Positions 1-6,563 of a stretch of 9,280 nucleotides of DNA are shown piece by piece. Within the stretch, counting starts at the first letter, position 1. Each line of letters opens with the position of its first letter. The DNA is taken from NCBI GenBank assembly GCA_020024675.1, contig JAHHTM010000034.1:1-9280 (forward strand), given 5' to 3'. The notes under the pieces are model-generated. The model was given only the letters and a program-made list of their open reading frames with translations, was not told where the DNA came from and did not search any database. The position numbers and the translations under genes are program-made. The stretch comes from Muricomes sp. (lineage in GTDB: Bacteria; Bacillota; Clostridia; Lachnospirales; Lachnospiraceae).

Positions 1-1
1 T

Positions 2-892
2 GGTGAAACAGTTCGTGAAACAGCTAACATGATTTCATTTATGGCTGATGTTATTGGTATCCGTGACGATATGTACATCGGAAAAGGAAACAAATACATG
101 CATGAAGTTGTTGATGCTGTAACTCAGGGAAACAAAGATGGTATTCTTGAACAGAAACCAACTCTTGTAAACCTCCAGTGCGACATCGACCACCCAACAC
201 AGGCTATGGCTGATATGCTTCATATTATCCATGAATTTGGCGGTGTTGAAAACCTTAAGGGCAAAAAAATCGCTATGACATGGGCTTACTCTCCATCTTA
301 TGGTAAACCATTATCAGTGCCACAGGGAATCATCGGACTTATGACACGTTTTGGTATGGATGTTGTTCTTGCTCATCCAGAAGGATATGAAGTTTTCCCA
401 GAGGTTGAAGAAATTGCTGCCCAAAACGCTAAAAAGTCTGGCGGTTCTTTCAGAAAAACAAACGATATGGCAGATGCCTTCAAAGATGCTGATATCGTAT
501 ATCCAAAGAGCTGGGCTCCATTTGCAGCTATGGAAAAACGTACTGAACTTTACGGAAACGGTGACACAGAAGGCATCGCAGCTCTTGAAAAAGAACTTCT
601 TGCACAAAATGCAAACCATAAAGACTGGGCTTGTACAGAAGAACTTATGGCTACAACAAAAGACGGTAAAGCGCTTTACATGCATTGCTTACCAGCTGAT
701 ATCACTGGTGTAAGCTGTGAAGAAGGTGAAGTTGACGCTTCTGTATTCGATCGTTACAGAGATCCACTTTACAAAGAAGCAAGTTTCAAACCATACATCA
801 TTGCTGCTATGATTTTCCTTGCAAAATTTGCAGATCCAGCTGATATCTTAAAGAAACTCGAAGAAAAATCAACACCTAGAGTATTCAAATAA
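2..892 (+). CDS. ygeW: Knotted carbamoyltransferase YgeW, 3' part (5' end outside window)
   Basis: The reading frame is open from base 2 (GETVRETAN precedes the first internal Met), so the gene enters from the left edge. 296 codons are visible; the E. coli homologue is about 396 residues, so roughly the first 100 residues, including the carbamoyl-phosphate-binding loop, are missing from view. Aspartate/ornithine carbamoyltransferase signatures are present: HPTQAMADM (from base 191, the HPxQ motif) and HCLPAD (from 683). The YgeW-type segment HPEGYEVFPEV followed by an insert containing SGGSF distinguishes it from true ornithine transcarbamylase. The cytosolic enzyme is thought to work in the phosphorolytic direction on a ureido intermediate of anaerobic purine breakdown, giving carbamoyl phosphate; the exact substrate cannot be read from sequence. 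ridA and arcC follow on the same strand, and ArcC would use its product to make ATP. Family assignment is firm; substrate is inference. Confidence 0.93.
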   Translation, partial: GETVRETANMISFMADVIGIRDDMYIGKGNKYMHEVVDAVTQGNKDGILEQKPTLVNLQCDIDHPTQAMADMLHIIHEFGGVENLKGKKIAMTWAYSPSYGKPLSVPQGIIGLMTRFGMDVVLAHPEGYEVFPEVEEIAAQNAKKSGGSFRKTNDMADAFKDADIVYPKSWAPFAAMEKRTELYGNGDTEGIAALEKELLAQNANHKDWACTEELMATTKDGKALYMHCLPADITGVSCEEGEVDASVFDRYRDPLYKEASFKPYIIAAMIFLAKFADPADILKKLEEKSTPRVFK

Positions 893-914
893 GAACATTA
901 AAACTAGTTTTCAA

Positions 915-946
915 GAGGGACAATGGCATTTTATGCCAAGTTCCTC
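915..946 (+). other. Intergenic stem-loop between ygeW and ridA
   Basis: GAGGGAC (915-921) pairs with GTTCCTC (940-946), with one G-U wobble. Above it TGGCAT (924-929) pairs perfectly with ATGCCA (933-938) around a TTT loop, with a small A-rich internal bulge. No T-tract follows, so it does not look like an intrinsic terminator. A role in mRNA processing, stability or unequal expression between ygeW and ridA is inferred only. Confidence 0.5.
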
Positions 947-982
947 GATATTTAATCTATTTACAATCCGGAGGTAATTAAA

Positions 983-1363
983 ATGTTAAAATATGTTAAT
1001 ACAAAAAATGCACCTGCAGCTATTGGACCTTATTCTCAGGGAATCGTAGTAAACGATCTTGCTTTCTTCTCAGGAGCTATTCCTCTTTCTGCTGAAACAG
1101 GTGAAGTTGTTGGTACAACAATTGAAGAACAGGCTGAACAGGTTATGAAAAATATTGCAGCCCTTCTTGAAAGTCAGGGAGCAGATTTCAAAGATGTTGT
1201 AAAAACAACATGTTTTCTTGCTGATATGGGCGATTTTGCTGCTTTTAATGCAGTTTATGGCAAATATTTTGTAGGAAATCCTGCACGTTCTTGTGTAGCT
1301 GTAAAAGACTTACCAAAGGGTGTGTTATGTGAAGTTGAAGCCATCGCATACGTTGGGAAATAA
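983..1363 (+). CDS. ridA: RidA-family enamine/imine deaminase (YjgF/YER057c/UK114)
   Basis: A 126-residue protein of normal family length. It begins MLKYVNTKNAPAAIGPYSQG, the typical RidA N-terminus, with Tyr17 in the pocket motif. PARSCVAV carries Arg102 and CEVEAIA carries Glu117, matching the substrate-binding Arg105 and Glu120 of enterobacterial RidA, so the protein should be catalytically competent. RidA hydrolyses reactive 2-aminoacrylate and related imines made by PLP enzymes, releasing ammonia and a keto acid; it acts as a cytosolic trimer. The start is supported by GGAGGT at 970-975, 7 bases upstream. It lies between ygeW and arcC. In this setting the likely source of aminoacrylate is a 2,3-diaminopropionate ammonia-lyase (YgeX) encoded outside the window; that link is inference. 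Confidence 0.95.
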   Translation: MLKYVNTKNAPAAIGPYSQGIVVNDLAFFSGAIPLSAETGEVVGTTIEEQAEQVMKNIAALLESQGADFKDVVKTTCFLADMGDFAAFNAVYGKYFVGNPARSCVAVKDLPKGVLCEVEAIAYVGK

Positions 1364-1384
1364 TCTTCATCTTTAAATAATATT

Positions 1385-1390
1385 GGAGGG
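1385..1390 (+). promoter_or_regulatory. Ribosome binding site that fixes the arcC start
   Basis: GGAGGG lies 7 bases before the ATG at 1398. A TTG at 1383 opens the same frame slightly earlier, but choosing it would put this Shine-Dalgarno sequence inside the coding region. The ATG also gives the canonical carbamate kinase N-terminus (MADKKRIVIALGGNAL). Confidence 0.85.
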
Positions 1391-1397
1391 ACAAAAA

Positions 1398-2342
1398 ATG
1401 GCAGATAAAAAACGTATTGTCATTGCTCTTGGCGGAAATGCGTTAGGAAGCAATCTCGCCGAACAAATGGAAGCAGTAAAGATTACAGCTTCTGCTATCG
1501 TAGATTTGATTGAAGAAGGCTGTGAAGTTGTTGTAGCCCATGGAAATGGCCCACAAGTTGGAATGGTAAACAACGCAATGATGGCTCTTAAACATGAAGA
1601 TCCAACACAGCCTACTATTCCACTTTCTGTAAGTGTTGCCATGAGCCAGGCTTATATCGGATATGATCTTCAGAATGCTCTGCGCGAAGAACTTTTAAAT
1701 CGCGGAATCACAGATATTCCTGTTGCGACTATGATCACACAGGTTCGTGTAGATAAAGAAGATCCGGCATTCTTAACCCCTACCAAACCAATCGGTAAAT
1801 TTCTTACAAAAGAACAAGCTGATGAACTTGCAAAAAAGAATGGTTATATCATGAAAGAAGACGCAGGACGTGGTTATCGTCGTGTAGTTGCATCTCCAAA
1901 GCCACAAGAGATTGTTGAACTTGGAACAATTCGCTCTATGGTCGAAGCTGGCGATCTTGTTATTGCCTGTGGTGGTGGCGGAATCCCTGTTTATCGAGAT
2001 GGCAACAAATTAAAAGGAATCGGCTCTGTTATCGATAAAGATTTTGCAAGCAGCTTGCTTGCACGTGAACTGGATGCAGATTTTCTTATCATTCTTACAG
2101 CTGTAGAAAAGGTAGCTATTAACTACGGAAAAGAGAACGAAAAATGGCTTGATGATATTTCCGTAGATGAAGCGAAACAGTATATGAAAGAGGGACATTT
2201 TGCTCCTGGTTCTATGCTACCTAAAGTTCAAGCCGCTGTAGAATTTGCTGAATCTAAACCAGGACGTCAGGCACTTATTACACTGCTTGAAAAAGCAAAA
2301 GATGGTATTCTTGGCAAAACTGGCACAAGAATTTCGAAATAA
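1398..2342 (+). CDS. arcC: Carbamate kinase
   Basis: A 314-residue amino-acid-kinase-fold enzyme of the length usual for ArcC. Motifs in order: ALGGNAL (10-16), HGNGPQVG (48-55), PTKPIGKF (128-135), RGYRRVVASPKP (158-169), CGGGGIP (191-197) and IDKDFAS (212-218), all typical of carbamate kinase. It transfers the phosphate of carbamoyl phosphate to ADP, giving ATP, CO2 and ammonia. Set behind a YgeW-type carbamoyltransferase rather than arginine deiminase genes, it is best read as the ATP-yielding last step of purine/ureido-compound fermentation, although service to an arginine deiminase pathway elsewhere cannot be excluded. The gap from the ridA stop is 34 bases, so the two are probably cotranscribed. 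The stop codon is the first base triplet of a 32-bp tandem repeat and is backed by in-frame TGA and TAG codons shortly after. Confidence 0.96.
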   Translation: MADKKRIVIALGGNALGSNLAEQMEAVKITASAIVDLIEEGCEVVVAHGNGPQVGMVNNAMMALKHEDPTQPTIPLSVSVAMSQAYIGYDLQNALREELLNRGITDIPVATMITQVRVDKEDPAFLTPTKPIGKFLTKEQADELAKKNGYIMKEDAGRGYRRVVASPKPQEIVELGTIRSMVEAGDLVIACGGGGIPVYRDGNKLKGIGSVIDKDFASSLLARELDADFLIILTAVEKVAINYGKENEKWLDDISVDEAKQYMKEGHFAPGSMLPKVQAAVEFAESKPGRQALITLLEKAKDGILGKTGTRISK

Positions 2343-2417
2343 TTTTGATAGGTATCGGTTTTATTCGGTTATAATTTTGATAGGTATTGGTTTTATTCGG
2401 TTATAATTTTGATAGGT
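2340..2417 (+). repeat. 32-bp tandem repeat, about 2.4 copies, starting at the arcC stop codon
   Basis: Copies begin at 2340, 2372 and 2404, each opening with TAATTTTGATAGGT. Copies 1 and 2 differ at a single base (ATCGG versus ATTGG), and the third is cut off after 14 matching bases. The first TAA is the arcC stop. There is no spacer variation and no cas gene, so this is a local duplication, not CRISPR. Confidence 0.95.
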
Positions 2418-2425
2418 GTTCATAT

Positions 2426-2463
2426 AAAAAGTGAGGATGAAATTTATCCTCGCTTTTCTTTTA
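2426..2463. terminator. Bidirectional intrinsic terminator after arcC
   Basis: GTGAGGAT (2431-2438) pairs with ATCCTCGC (2446-2453) with one G-U wobble and a 7-base loop. An A-run lies to the left (2426-2430) and a T-rich run to the right (2454-2463), so it can stop transcription from both sides. On the + strand it ends the arcC operon; on the - strand it would have ended the permease whose remnant stops at 2491. Confidence 0.88.
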
Positions 2464-2490
2464 TATTATAAATTCTTTGAACATAGTACT

Positions 2491-2640
2491 TTATGATTTA
2501 TCTTTACACTTAACTTTTTTCTCTGGGAGAAGCACATTAAGTAATATAGCAATTAATGTAGCAATTATAACTGGAGATCTACCAAAAATCATCGTAACAT
2601 TCTCCGGAAATTGACCAAGAGATGCTCTAGCCCGTGAAAT
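2491..2640 (-). pseudogene. C-terminal remnant of an NCS2-family nucleobase (xanthine/uracil) permease
   Basis: Reading the - strand from 2640 to the TAA at 2491-2493 gives 49 open codons that include LGQFPENVTMIFGRSPV, then the hydrophobic IIATLIAILLNVLLP, then the basic tail KKVKCKDKS. The proline-glutamate stretch, the IFG-SP motif, the last membrane helix ending in LNxxLP and the charged tail match the C-terminus of NCS2 purine/pyrimidine permeases such as xanthine permeases. A stop codon (2641-2643) lies directly upstream in frame and no permease sequence is visible beyond it, so at least 350 residues are gone. From 2641 to 2720 only AT-rich DNA with nothing recognisable is seen. It presumably once supplied a purine to the neighbouring enzymes. 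Family match is from remembered motifs, not from a search. Confidence 0.75.
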
Positions 2641-2720
2641 TTAATGTATATATAAGAAAAAAATCAATAATTTAAAACTAAATTTTCTCACTCTGTGGTT
2701 TTGCCTTGCTTTCATCCGTT

Positions 2721-2766
2721 AAAAATATAAAAAAGCAGAAGTTTGTAATAAATACAAGCTTCTGCT
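2721..2766 (-). terminator. Intrinsic terminator of the guaD-xdhABC operon
   Basis: A 13-bp stem joins AGCAGAAGTTTGT (2734-2746) and ACAAGCTTCTGCT (2754-2766), with a single G-U wobble and a 7-base loop. In the - strand direction it is followed by a T-rich tract (complement of 2721-2733). It sits 18 bases past the xdhC stop. Confidence 0.93.
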
Positions 2767-2783
2767 CTATAAGTTTCTAAGAT

Positions 2784-3305
2784 TTATTTAACGGAAAGAT
2801 CCTGTAAATAATCCGGAAGTTCTAATCCAAGACGTTTATACATCGTCTTTTCTACTGCATTCAGAATATTTTCATATCCTGTACATCTACAAAGATGGCC
2901 TGATAACAGTTTACGAAGTTCTTTTCTTGTATATAATTTACCTGAAGCAAGTACTTCCGAAGCACTCATAATGAATCCTGGAATACAGAATCCACACTGT
3001 ACAGCTGTTTCATCAATAAACGCCTGCTGAATATCAGAAAGCTCTCCATTTGGTCCCATAAGACCTTCCAAAGTAAGAATGTCTTTTCCATCAGCCCATA
3101 CTGCAAGATAAATACAAGAGTTAAATGCTTCTCCGTCGATCAGTACCGTACATGCACCGCATTCTCCTACTTCACAGCCTTTTTTAACACTTGTAAGTGT
3201 AAAATCATTTCTTAAAAGATCTGTAAGAGAAGCTCTTACATCAACTACTACATCTCTTTCTTTTCCATTGATTGTACAATGTATTTGTTTAAACTGTTTA
3301 CTCAT
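2784..3305 (-). CDS. xdhC: Xanthine dehydrogenase, 2Fe-2S subunit
   Basis: A 173-residue protein with both iron-sulfur domains of the xanthine oxidase family small subunit. The N-terminal plant-ferredoxin-type cluster uses Cys44, Cys49, Cys52 and Cys64 (GCEVGECGACTV, then SC). The C-terminal four-helix domain binds the second cluster through Cys104 and Cys107 (QCGFCIPG) and Cys139 and Cys141 (HLCRCTGYENI). It passes electrons from the molybdenum centre to FAD. The ATG at 3305 is chosen over an in-frame TTG at 3323 because GGAGGT (3318 to 3313) is 7 bases upstream of it. The start overlaps the end of xdhB by 8 bases (ATGAGTAA), pointing to translational coupling and balanced subunit synthesis. 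Last gene of the operon. Related subunits serve other molybdenum hydroxylases, so substrate is set by the large subunit. Confidence 0.95.
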   Translation of the reverse strand: MSKQFKQIHCTINGKERDVVVDVRASLTDLLRNDFTLTSVKKGCEVGECGACTVLIDGEAFNSCIYLAVWADGKDILTLEGLMGPNGELSDIQQAFIDETAVQCGFCIPGFIMSASEVLASGKLYTRKELRKLLSGHLCRCTGYENILNAVEKTMYKRLGLELPDYLQDLSVK

Positions 3306-4185
3306 TGATCGCACCTCCTGCAAGTCTTACTGATTCTTTTAATGCACGTTTACAAAGAACCTGTGCAATATGCTCACGGAACGCTTTACTTGCTCTCCAG
3401 CTATCACGAGGGGAAATATCTTCAAGTACTGCTGCTGCAACCTTATCAAAGGTTTCTTCACACACACCTGCACCACGTCCTACTTCTTCTGCATGGGTAG
3501 CACGAAGTGGAACTGGACCTGCAACTCCATATGCAACTCTGACATCTTCTAATGTTTTTTTATCTTCAGAAAGTTTTACATTTACTGAACATCCAAGTGT
3601 TGCAATATCCATTGCATTTCTCATTGCATATTTAATGTAGTTTCCAAAATATCCTTCATAAGATTCTCTTGGAATCAAAATTGCCACCTGTAATTCACCT
3701 GGTCTTAAATCTACTTTTTTTGCCTTAATGTAGAAATCATGAATAGACTCCCTGCGAATCCCTTCTGGACCTGCAATTTCAACCACAGCATCCCATGCAT
3801 GTAATGTAGATGCAGAATCCGCTGATGTAACACCATTACATGTATTACCACCTATTGTACCGATATTTCTGATCTGTGGCCCACCGACCATGTCAACAGC
3901 TTCACCAAGAACATTGATATATTTCTGAATAATCGGATCTTTTGTAATATGTGAAAAACTTGTAAGAGAACCAATACGAATCGTTCCATCCTCTTCCATC
4001 GTCACTCCACGAAGTTCGTCCAGACCATAAATACTTACAAGCTCTTTTCCTGCGCGTCTTCCTTCACGCATCTGTACTAGAACATCACTACCTCCGGCAA
4101 TAATATCTGCATCTGGATGCTCTATAAGTAACTGTACTGCATGAGACACACTCTCTGCTTCATATAATGCTTTCATATCATACAT
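3298..4185 (-). CDS. xdhB: Xanthine dehydrogenase, FAD-binding subunit
   Basis: A 295-residue protein of normal length for the medium subunit. The FAD-binding motifs are IIAGGSDV (28-35) and RNIGTIGGN (106-114), followed by a conserved SADS (120-123); the C-terminal half fits the CO-dehydrogenase-flavoprotein C-terminal domain. It accepts electrons from the XdhC clusters and hands them to NAD+ or another acceptor. The start at 4185 is backed by AAGGAGGAG about 8 bases upstream; an alternative Met at residue 4 is less well spaced. It lies 32 bases after xdhA and overlaps xdhC by 8 bases, and the GGAGGT used by xdhC is inside its last codons. Confidence 0.94.
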   Translation of the reverse strand: MYDMKALYEAESVSHAVQLLIEHPDADIIAGGSDVLVQMREGRRAGKELVSIYGLDELRGVTMEEDGTIRIGSLTSFSHITKDPIIQKYINVLGEAVDMVGGPQIRNIGTIGGNTCNGVTSADSASTLHAWDAVVEIAGPEGIRRESIHDFYIKAKKVDLRPGELQVAILIPRESYEGYFGNYIKYAMRNAMDIATLGCSVNVKLSEDKKTLEDVRVAYGVAGPVPLRATHAEEVGRGAGVCEETFDKVAAAVLEDISPRDSWRASKAFREHIAQVLCKRALKESVRLAGGAINE

Positions 4186-4217
4186 GTCTATATCTCCTCC
4201 TTAAAACTCCCTTTATC

Positions 4218-6512
4218 CTAGATTAATCCTTCTTCTTTAAAACGTTTGAACAAGATATGTGGATTCAACGGAATCTCGTCCACAGCAACTCCTGTTGCAT
4301 TTAGAACAGCATTTCTGATTGCCGGTGCCACAGAACAAGCAGGTGGTTCTCCCAAAGCTTTTGTTCCATATGCACTTGTAGGTTCATAATTTTCAATAAA
4401 CTGTCCTTCCAGATGTGGATGATCCATCATTGTAGATAATTTGTAATCAAGAAGGTTATCATTTAATGGTTTTCCTGTACGCTCATCAAACATAAGTTTT
4501 TCTGTAAGCCCATATCCTATACCCATACTCATTCCACCATGAACCTGAGCCTGTGCCACCTTAGGATTGATAAGACGACCACAATCGTGTACATTGATAA
4601 TGTTTGTAAGTTCAACTTTACATGCAGGAATATCTACTTCTACTTCTGCAAATGTACATCCGAATGAGTATGCATTATTTTTAATCTGATAAGTGCTTTC
4701 TGCTGTTATATGTTCACTCTTTTCAAGACTGTACAATCTTTCTGTAGCAAGTTCCTCTAAACTCATAAGTACTTTTCCATCTGTGATTCGCACTACATTT
4801 CCATTTATAATATCCATATTGCTTTTCATTTGTCTTGTAAGTTCAACAGCAACATCCAAGATATGATTTTTCATAAGTGAAGCTGTCTGATGAATTGCAA
4901 ATCCTGCAATATAAGTTTGTCGTGATGCATATGCACCTGTTCCAAACGGTGTAAGATCTGTATCCTGTGTAGAAACAATATGTACATTTTCAAATGGAAC
5001 ACCAAGTGTTTCTGCCGCCATCTGTGAAAACGCCGTATCAGCACCCTGCCCGATTTCTGTCTCACCTAACTGAAGCTGTATAGAACCATCCTGGTTCAGC
5101 ACCATACGACAGGAAGAAGATTCTAATGAAATCGGCCATACACCTGTATTATACCAGAACACTGAAAGACCAACACCTTTTCGAATATCTCCTGTCTGAT
5201 TTTTATATTTCTCATATTTATCAAGGTAATGAATGTAAGCTTCTCCTTTTTCCATAACCTGTCGGAATGTATCCTCATGATTACAGTTCTTAGAGAATGG
5301 ATCTGTATATCCTTTTGGCATCAATGTCTTGAAACGGAACTCATATGGATTCATTCCCAAAACTTTTGCAATATCGTCTGCATGAGATTCATAAATGAAC
5401 ATAGACTGAGGAATACCATATCCTCTCATGGCACCTGCTACCGGTCTGTTTGTATAAACTGTATAAGCATCTCCTTCTACGTTATCACATGGATAAAGCT
5501 GCGGAAATGCACCAAGAGCTTTTGCAACTACACTATGTCCATGAGAAGCATAAGCTCCCTGATTTGAATAAAGATCCATTTTTCTTGCAACAAATGTACC
5601 GTCTGGTCTTACGTAAGATGTAATATGTGCCTTGAAAGCATGGCGTACACGGTTACTTACAAAAGTTTCTTCTCTTGTATTTTCGAGTTTAACAAGGCGT
5701 CCTCCTAAAATCATGCTTAAGTATGCACAAAGTGGTTCATAAAGAACATCCTGTTTATTTCCAAATCCACCTCCTACGTATGGTTTGATTACTCTTACTT
5801 TTCCCCACGGAATACCAAGTGCCTGACCTACAACTCTTCGTACAATGTGAGGAATCTGTGTAGATGATGTAACAACCATCCTTCCCTTTTCCATGTATGC
5901 ACTACAGATAAAGTTTTCAATATGACAATGCTGTACTGTAGGTGTTTCATACCATCCTTCTACTTTGATAAGCCCTGGCTCTTTACGTGCCTCTTCATAA
6001 TTACCTTTATTTACGGAGGTGTGCTTTAATATGTTGTGTTCATATTCATCATGAATCAAAGGTGCATCCTCTTTTAATGCATCTTCAACATCCAGCACAA
6101 ATGGAAGTTCTTCATACTCTATCTTGATAAGGCGTGCTGCCTGTGCAGCTGCGACCTCATCTTCTGCAACAACAGCTGCAATGTCGTCACCATAGTATCT
6201 TACATGTGTATTCAATAATTTTCTATCACACACATCCTGATGTGCAGGATCTGTAGAATAAGGATGCCCTGCAGTACCAAACTCAATGTCTGGCACATCA
6301 AAACATGTAACAATCTTTACAACACCTTCCACTTTTTTTGCTTCTGCAATATCCATGGATTTTACAAACCCATGTGCAATTGTTGAATGAATAATCTTCA
6401 CTACATATGCATTTTTATCTGTCATATCATCTACATATTTAGCCCGTCCAGTTACTTTTTCAATTGCATCCACACGATTTAAGCTCTTTCCTACAATATG
6501 TTCCTTTTCCAT
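4218..6512 (-). CDS. xdhA: Xanthine dehydrogenase, molybdopterin-binding subunit
   Basis: A 764-residue large subunit, close to E. coli XdhA in length. Residues 15-125 form the aldehyde-oxidase/xanthine-dehydrogenase a/b-hammerhead domain, and the rest is the molybdopterin-binding region. Visible motifs: VGGGFGNKQD (246-255), AMRGYGIPQ (361-369), QLGETEIGQG (481-490), YASRQT (528-533) and GTKALGEPPA (716-725). Glu722 in GEPP corresponds to the catalytic base (bovine Glu1261) and Arg363 to the substrate-binding Arg of AFRG motifs. Gln254 stands where classical xanthine oxidases have Glu (bovine Glu802). With FAD and Fe-S subunits downstream and guanine deaminase upstream, xanthine to urate is the best-supported reaction; another purine or N-heterocycle is possible. 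It has GGAGG 7 bases upstream and follows guaD by 51 bases. The dedicated molybdenum-cofactor maturation factor of such enzymes is not in the window. Confidence 0.93.
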   Translation of the reverse strand: MEKEHIVGKSLNRVDAIEKVTGRAKYVDDMTDKNAYVVKIIHSTIAHGFVKSMDIAEAKKVEGVVKIVTCFDVPDIEFGTAGHPYSTDPAHQDVCDRKLLNTHVRYYGDDIAAVVAEDEVAAAQAARLIKIEYEELPFVLDVEDALKEDAPLIHDEYEHNILKHTSVNKGNYEEARKEPGLIKVEGWYETPTVQHCHIENFICSAYMEKGRMVVTSSTQIPHIVRRVVGQALGIPWGKVRVIKPYVGGGFGNKQDVLYEPLCAYLSMILGGRLVKLENTREETFVSNRVRHAFKAHITSYVRPDGTFVARKMDLYSNQGAYASHGHSVVAKALGAFPQLYPCDNVEGDAYTVYTNRPVAGAMRGYGIPQSMFIYESHADDIAKVLGMNPYEFRFKTLMPKGYTDPFSKNCNHEDTFRQVMEKGEAYIHYLDKYEKYKNQTGDIRKGVGLSVFWYNTGVWPISLESSSCRMVLNQDGSIQLQLGETEIGQGADTAFSQMAAETLGVPFENVHIVSTQDTDLTPFGTGAYASRQTYIAGFAIHQTASLMKNHILDVAVELTRQMKSNMDIINGNVVRITDGKVLMSLEELATERLYSLEKSEHITAESTYQIKNNAYSFGCTFAEVEVDIPACKVELTNIINVHDCGRLINPKVAQAQVHGGMSMGIGYGLTEKLMFDERTGKPLNDNLLDYKLSTMMDHPHLEGQFIENYEPTSAYGTKALGEPPACSVAPAIRNAVLNATGVAVDEIPLNPHILFKRFKEEGLI

Positions 6513-6532
6513 ATCTTTTCCTCCAATATTTT

Positions 6533-6553
6533 AAGTCCTGTTATTTAGGACTT
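6533..6553 (-). other. Small hairpin between guaD and xdhA
   Basis: AAGTCCT (6533-6539) and AGGACTT (6547-6553) form a perfect 7-bp stem with a 7-base loop. In the transcribed - direction it is followed by A-rich sequence and then the xdhA ribosome binding site, with no U-tract, so it is not an obvious terminator. Its closeness to the GGAGG (6524 to 6520) allows an effect on xdhA translation or on mRNA cleavage; this is inference. Confidence 0.4.
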
Positions 6554-6563
6554 TTATATTTGA

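Noticed and set aside
35..713. Open frames on both strands overlapping ygeW
   Set aside because: They lie inside a strongly recognisable carbamoyltransferase gene in other frames, have no family motifs and no ribosome binding sites.
1383..1397. Earlier TTG start for arcC
   Set aside because: It would place the GGAGGG inside the gene; the ATG at 1398 has correct spacing and gives the standard carbamate kinase N-terminus.
2340..2417. CRISPR-like array
   Set aside because: Copies are directly adjacent with no spacers and no cas genes; it is a simple tandem duplication.
2641..2720. Possible further permease or small peptide coding between the permease remnant and the xdh terminator
   Set aside because: All - strand frames carry stops within a few codons and no peptide resembles a known family.
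3306..3323. Earlier TTG start for xdhC at 3323
   Set aside because: The GGAGGT at 3318-3313 lies within that extension and is correctly spaced for the ATG at 3305.
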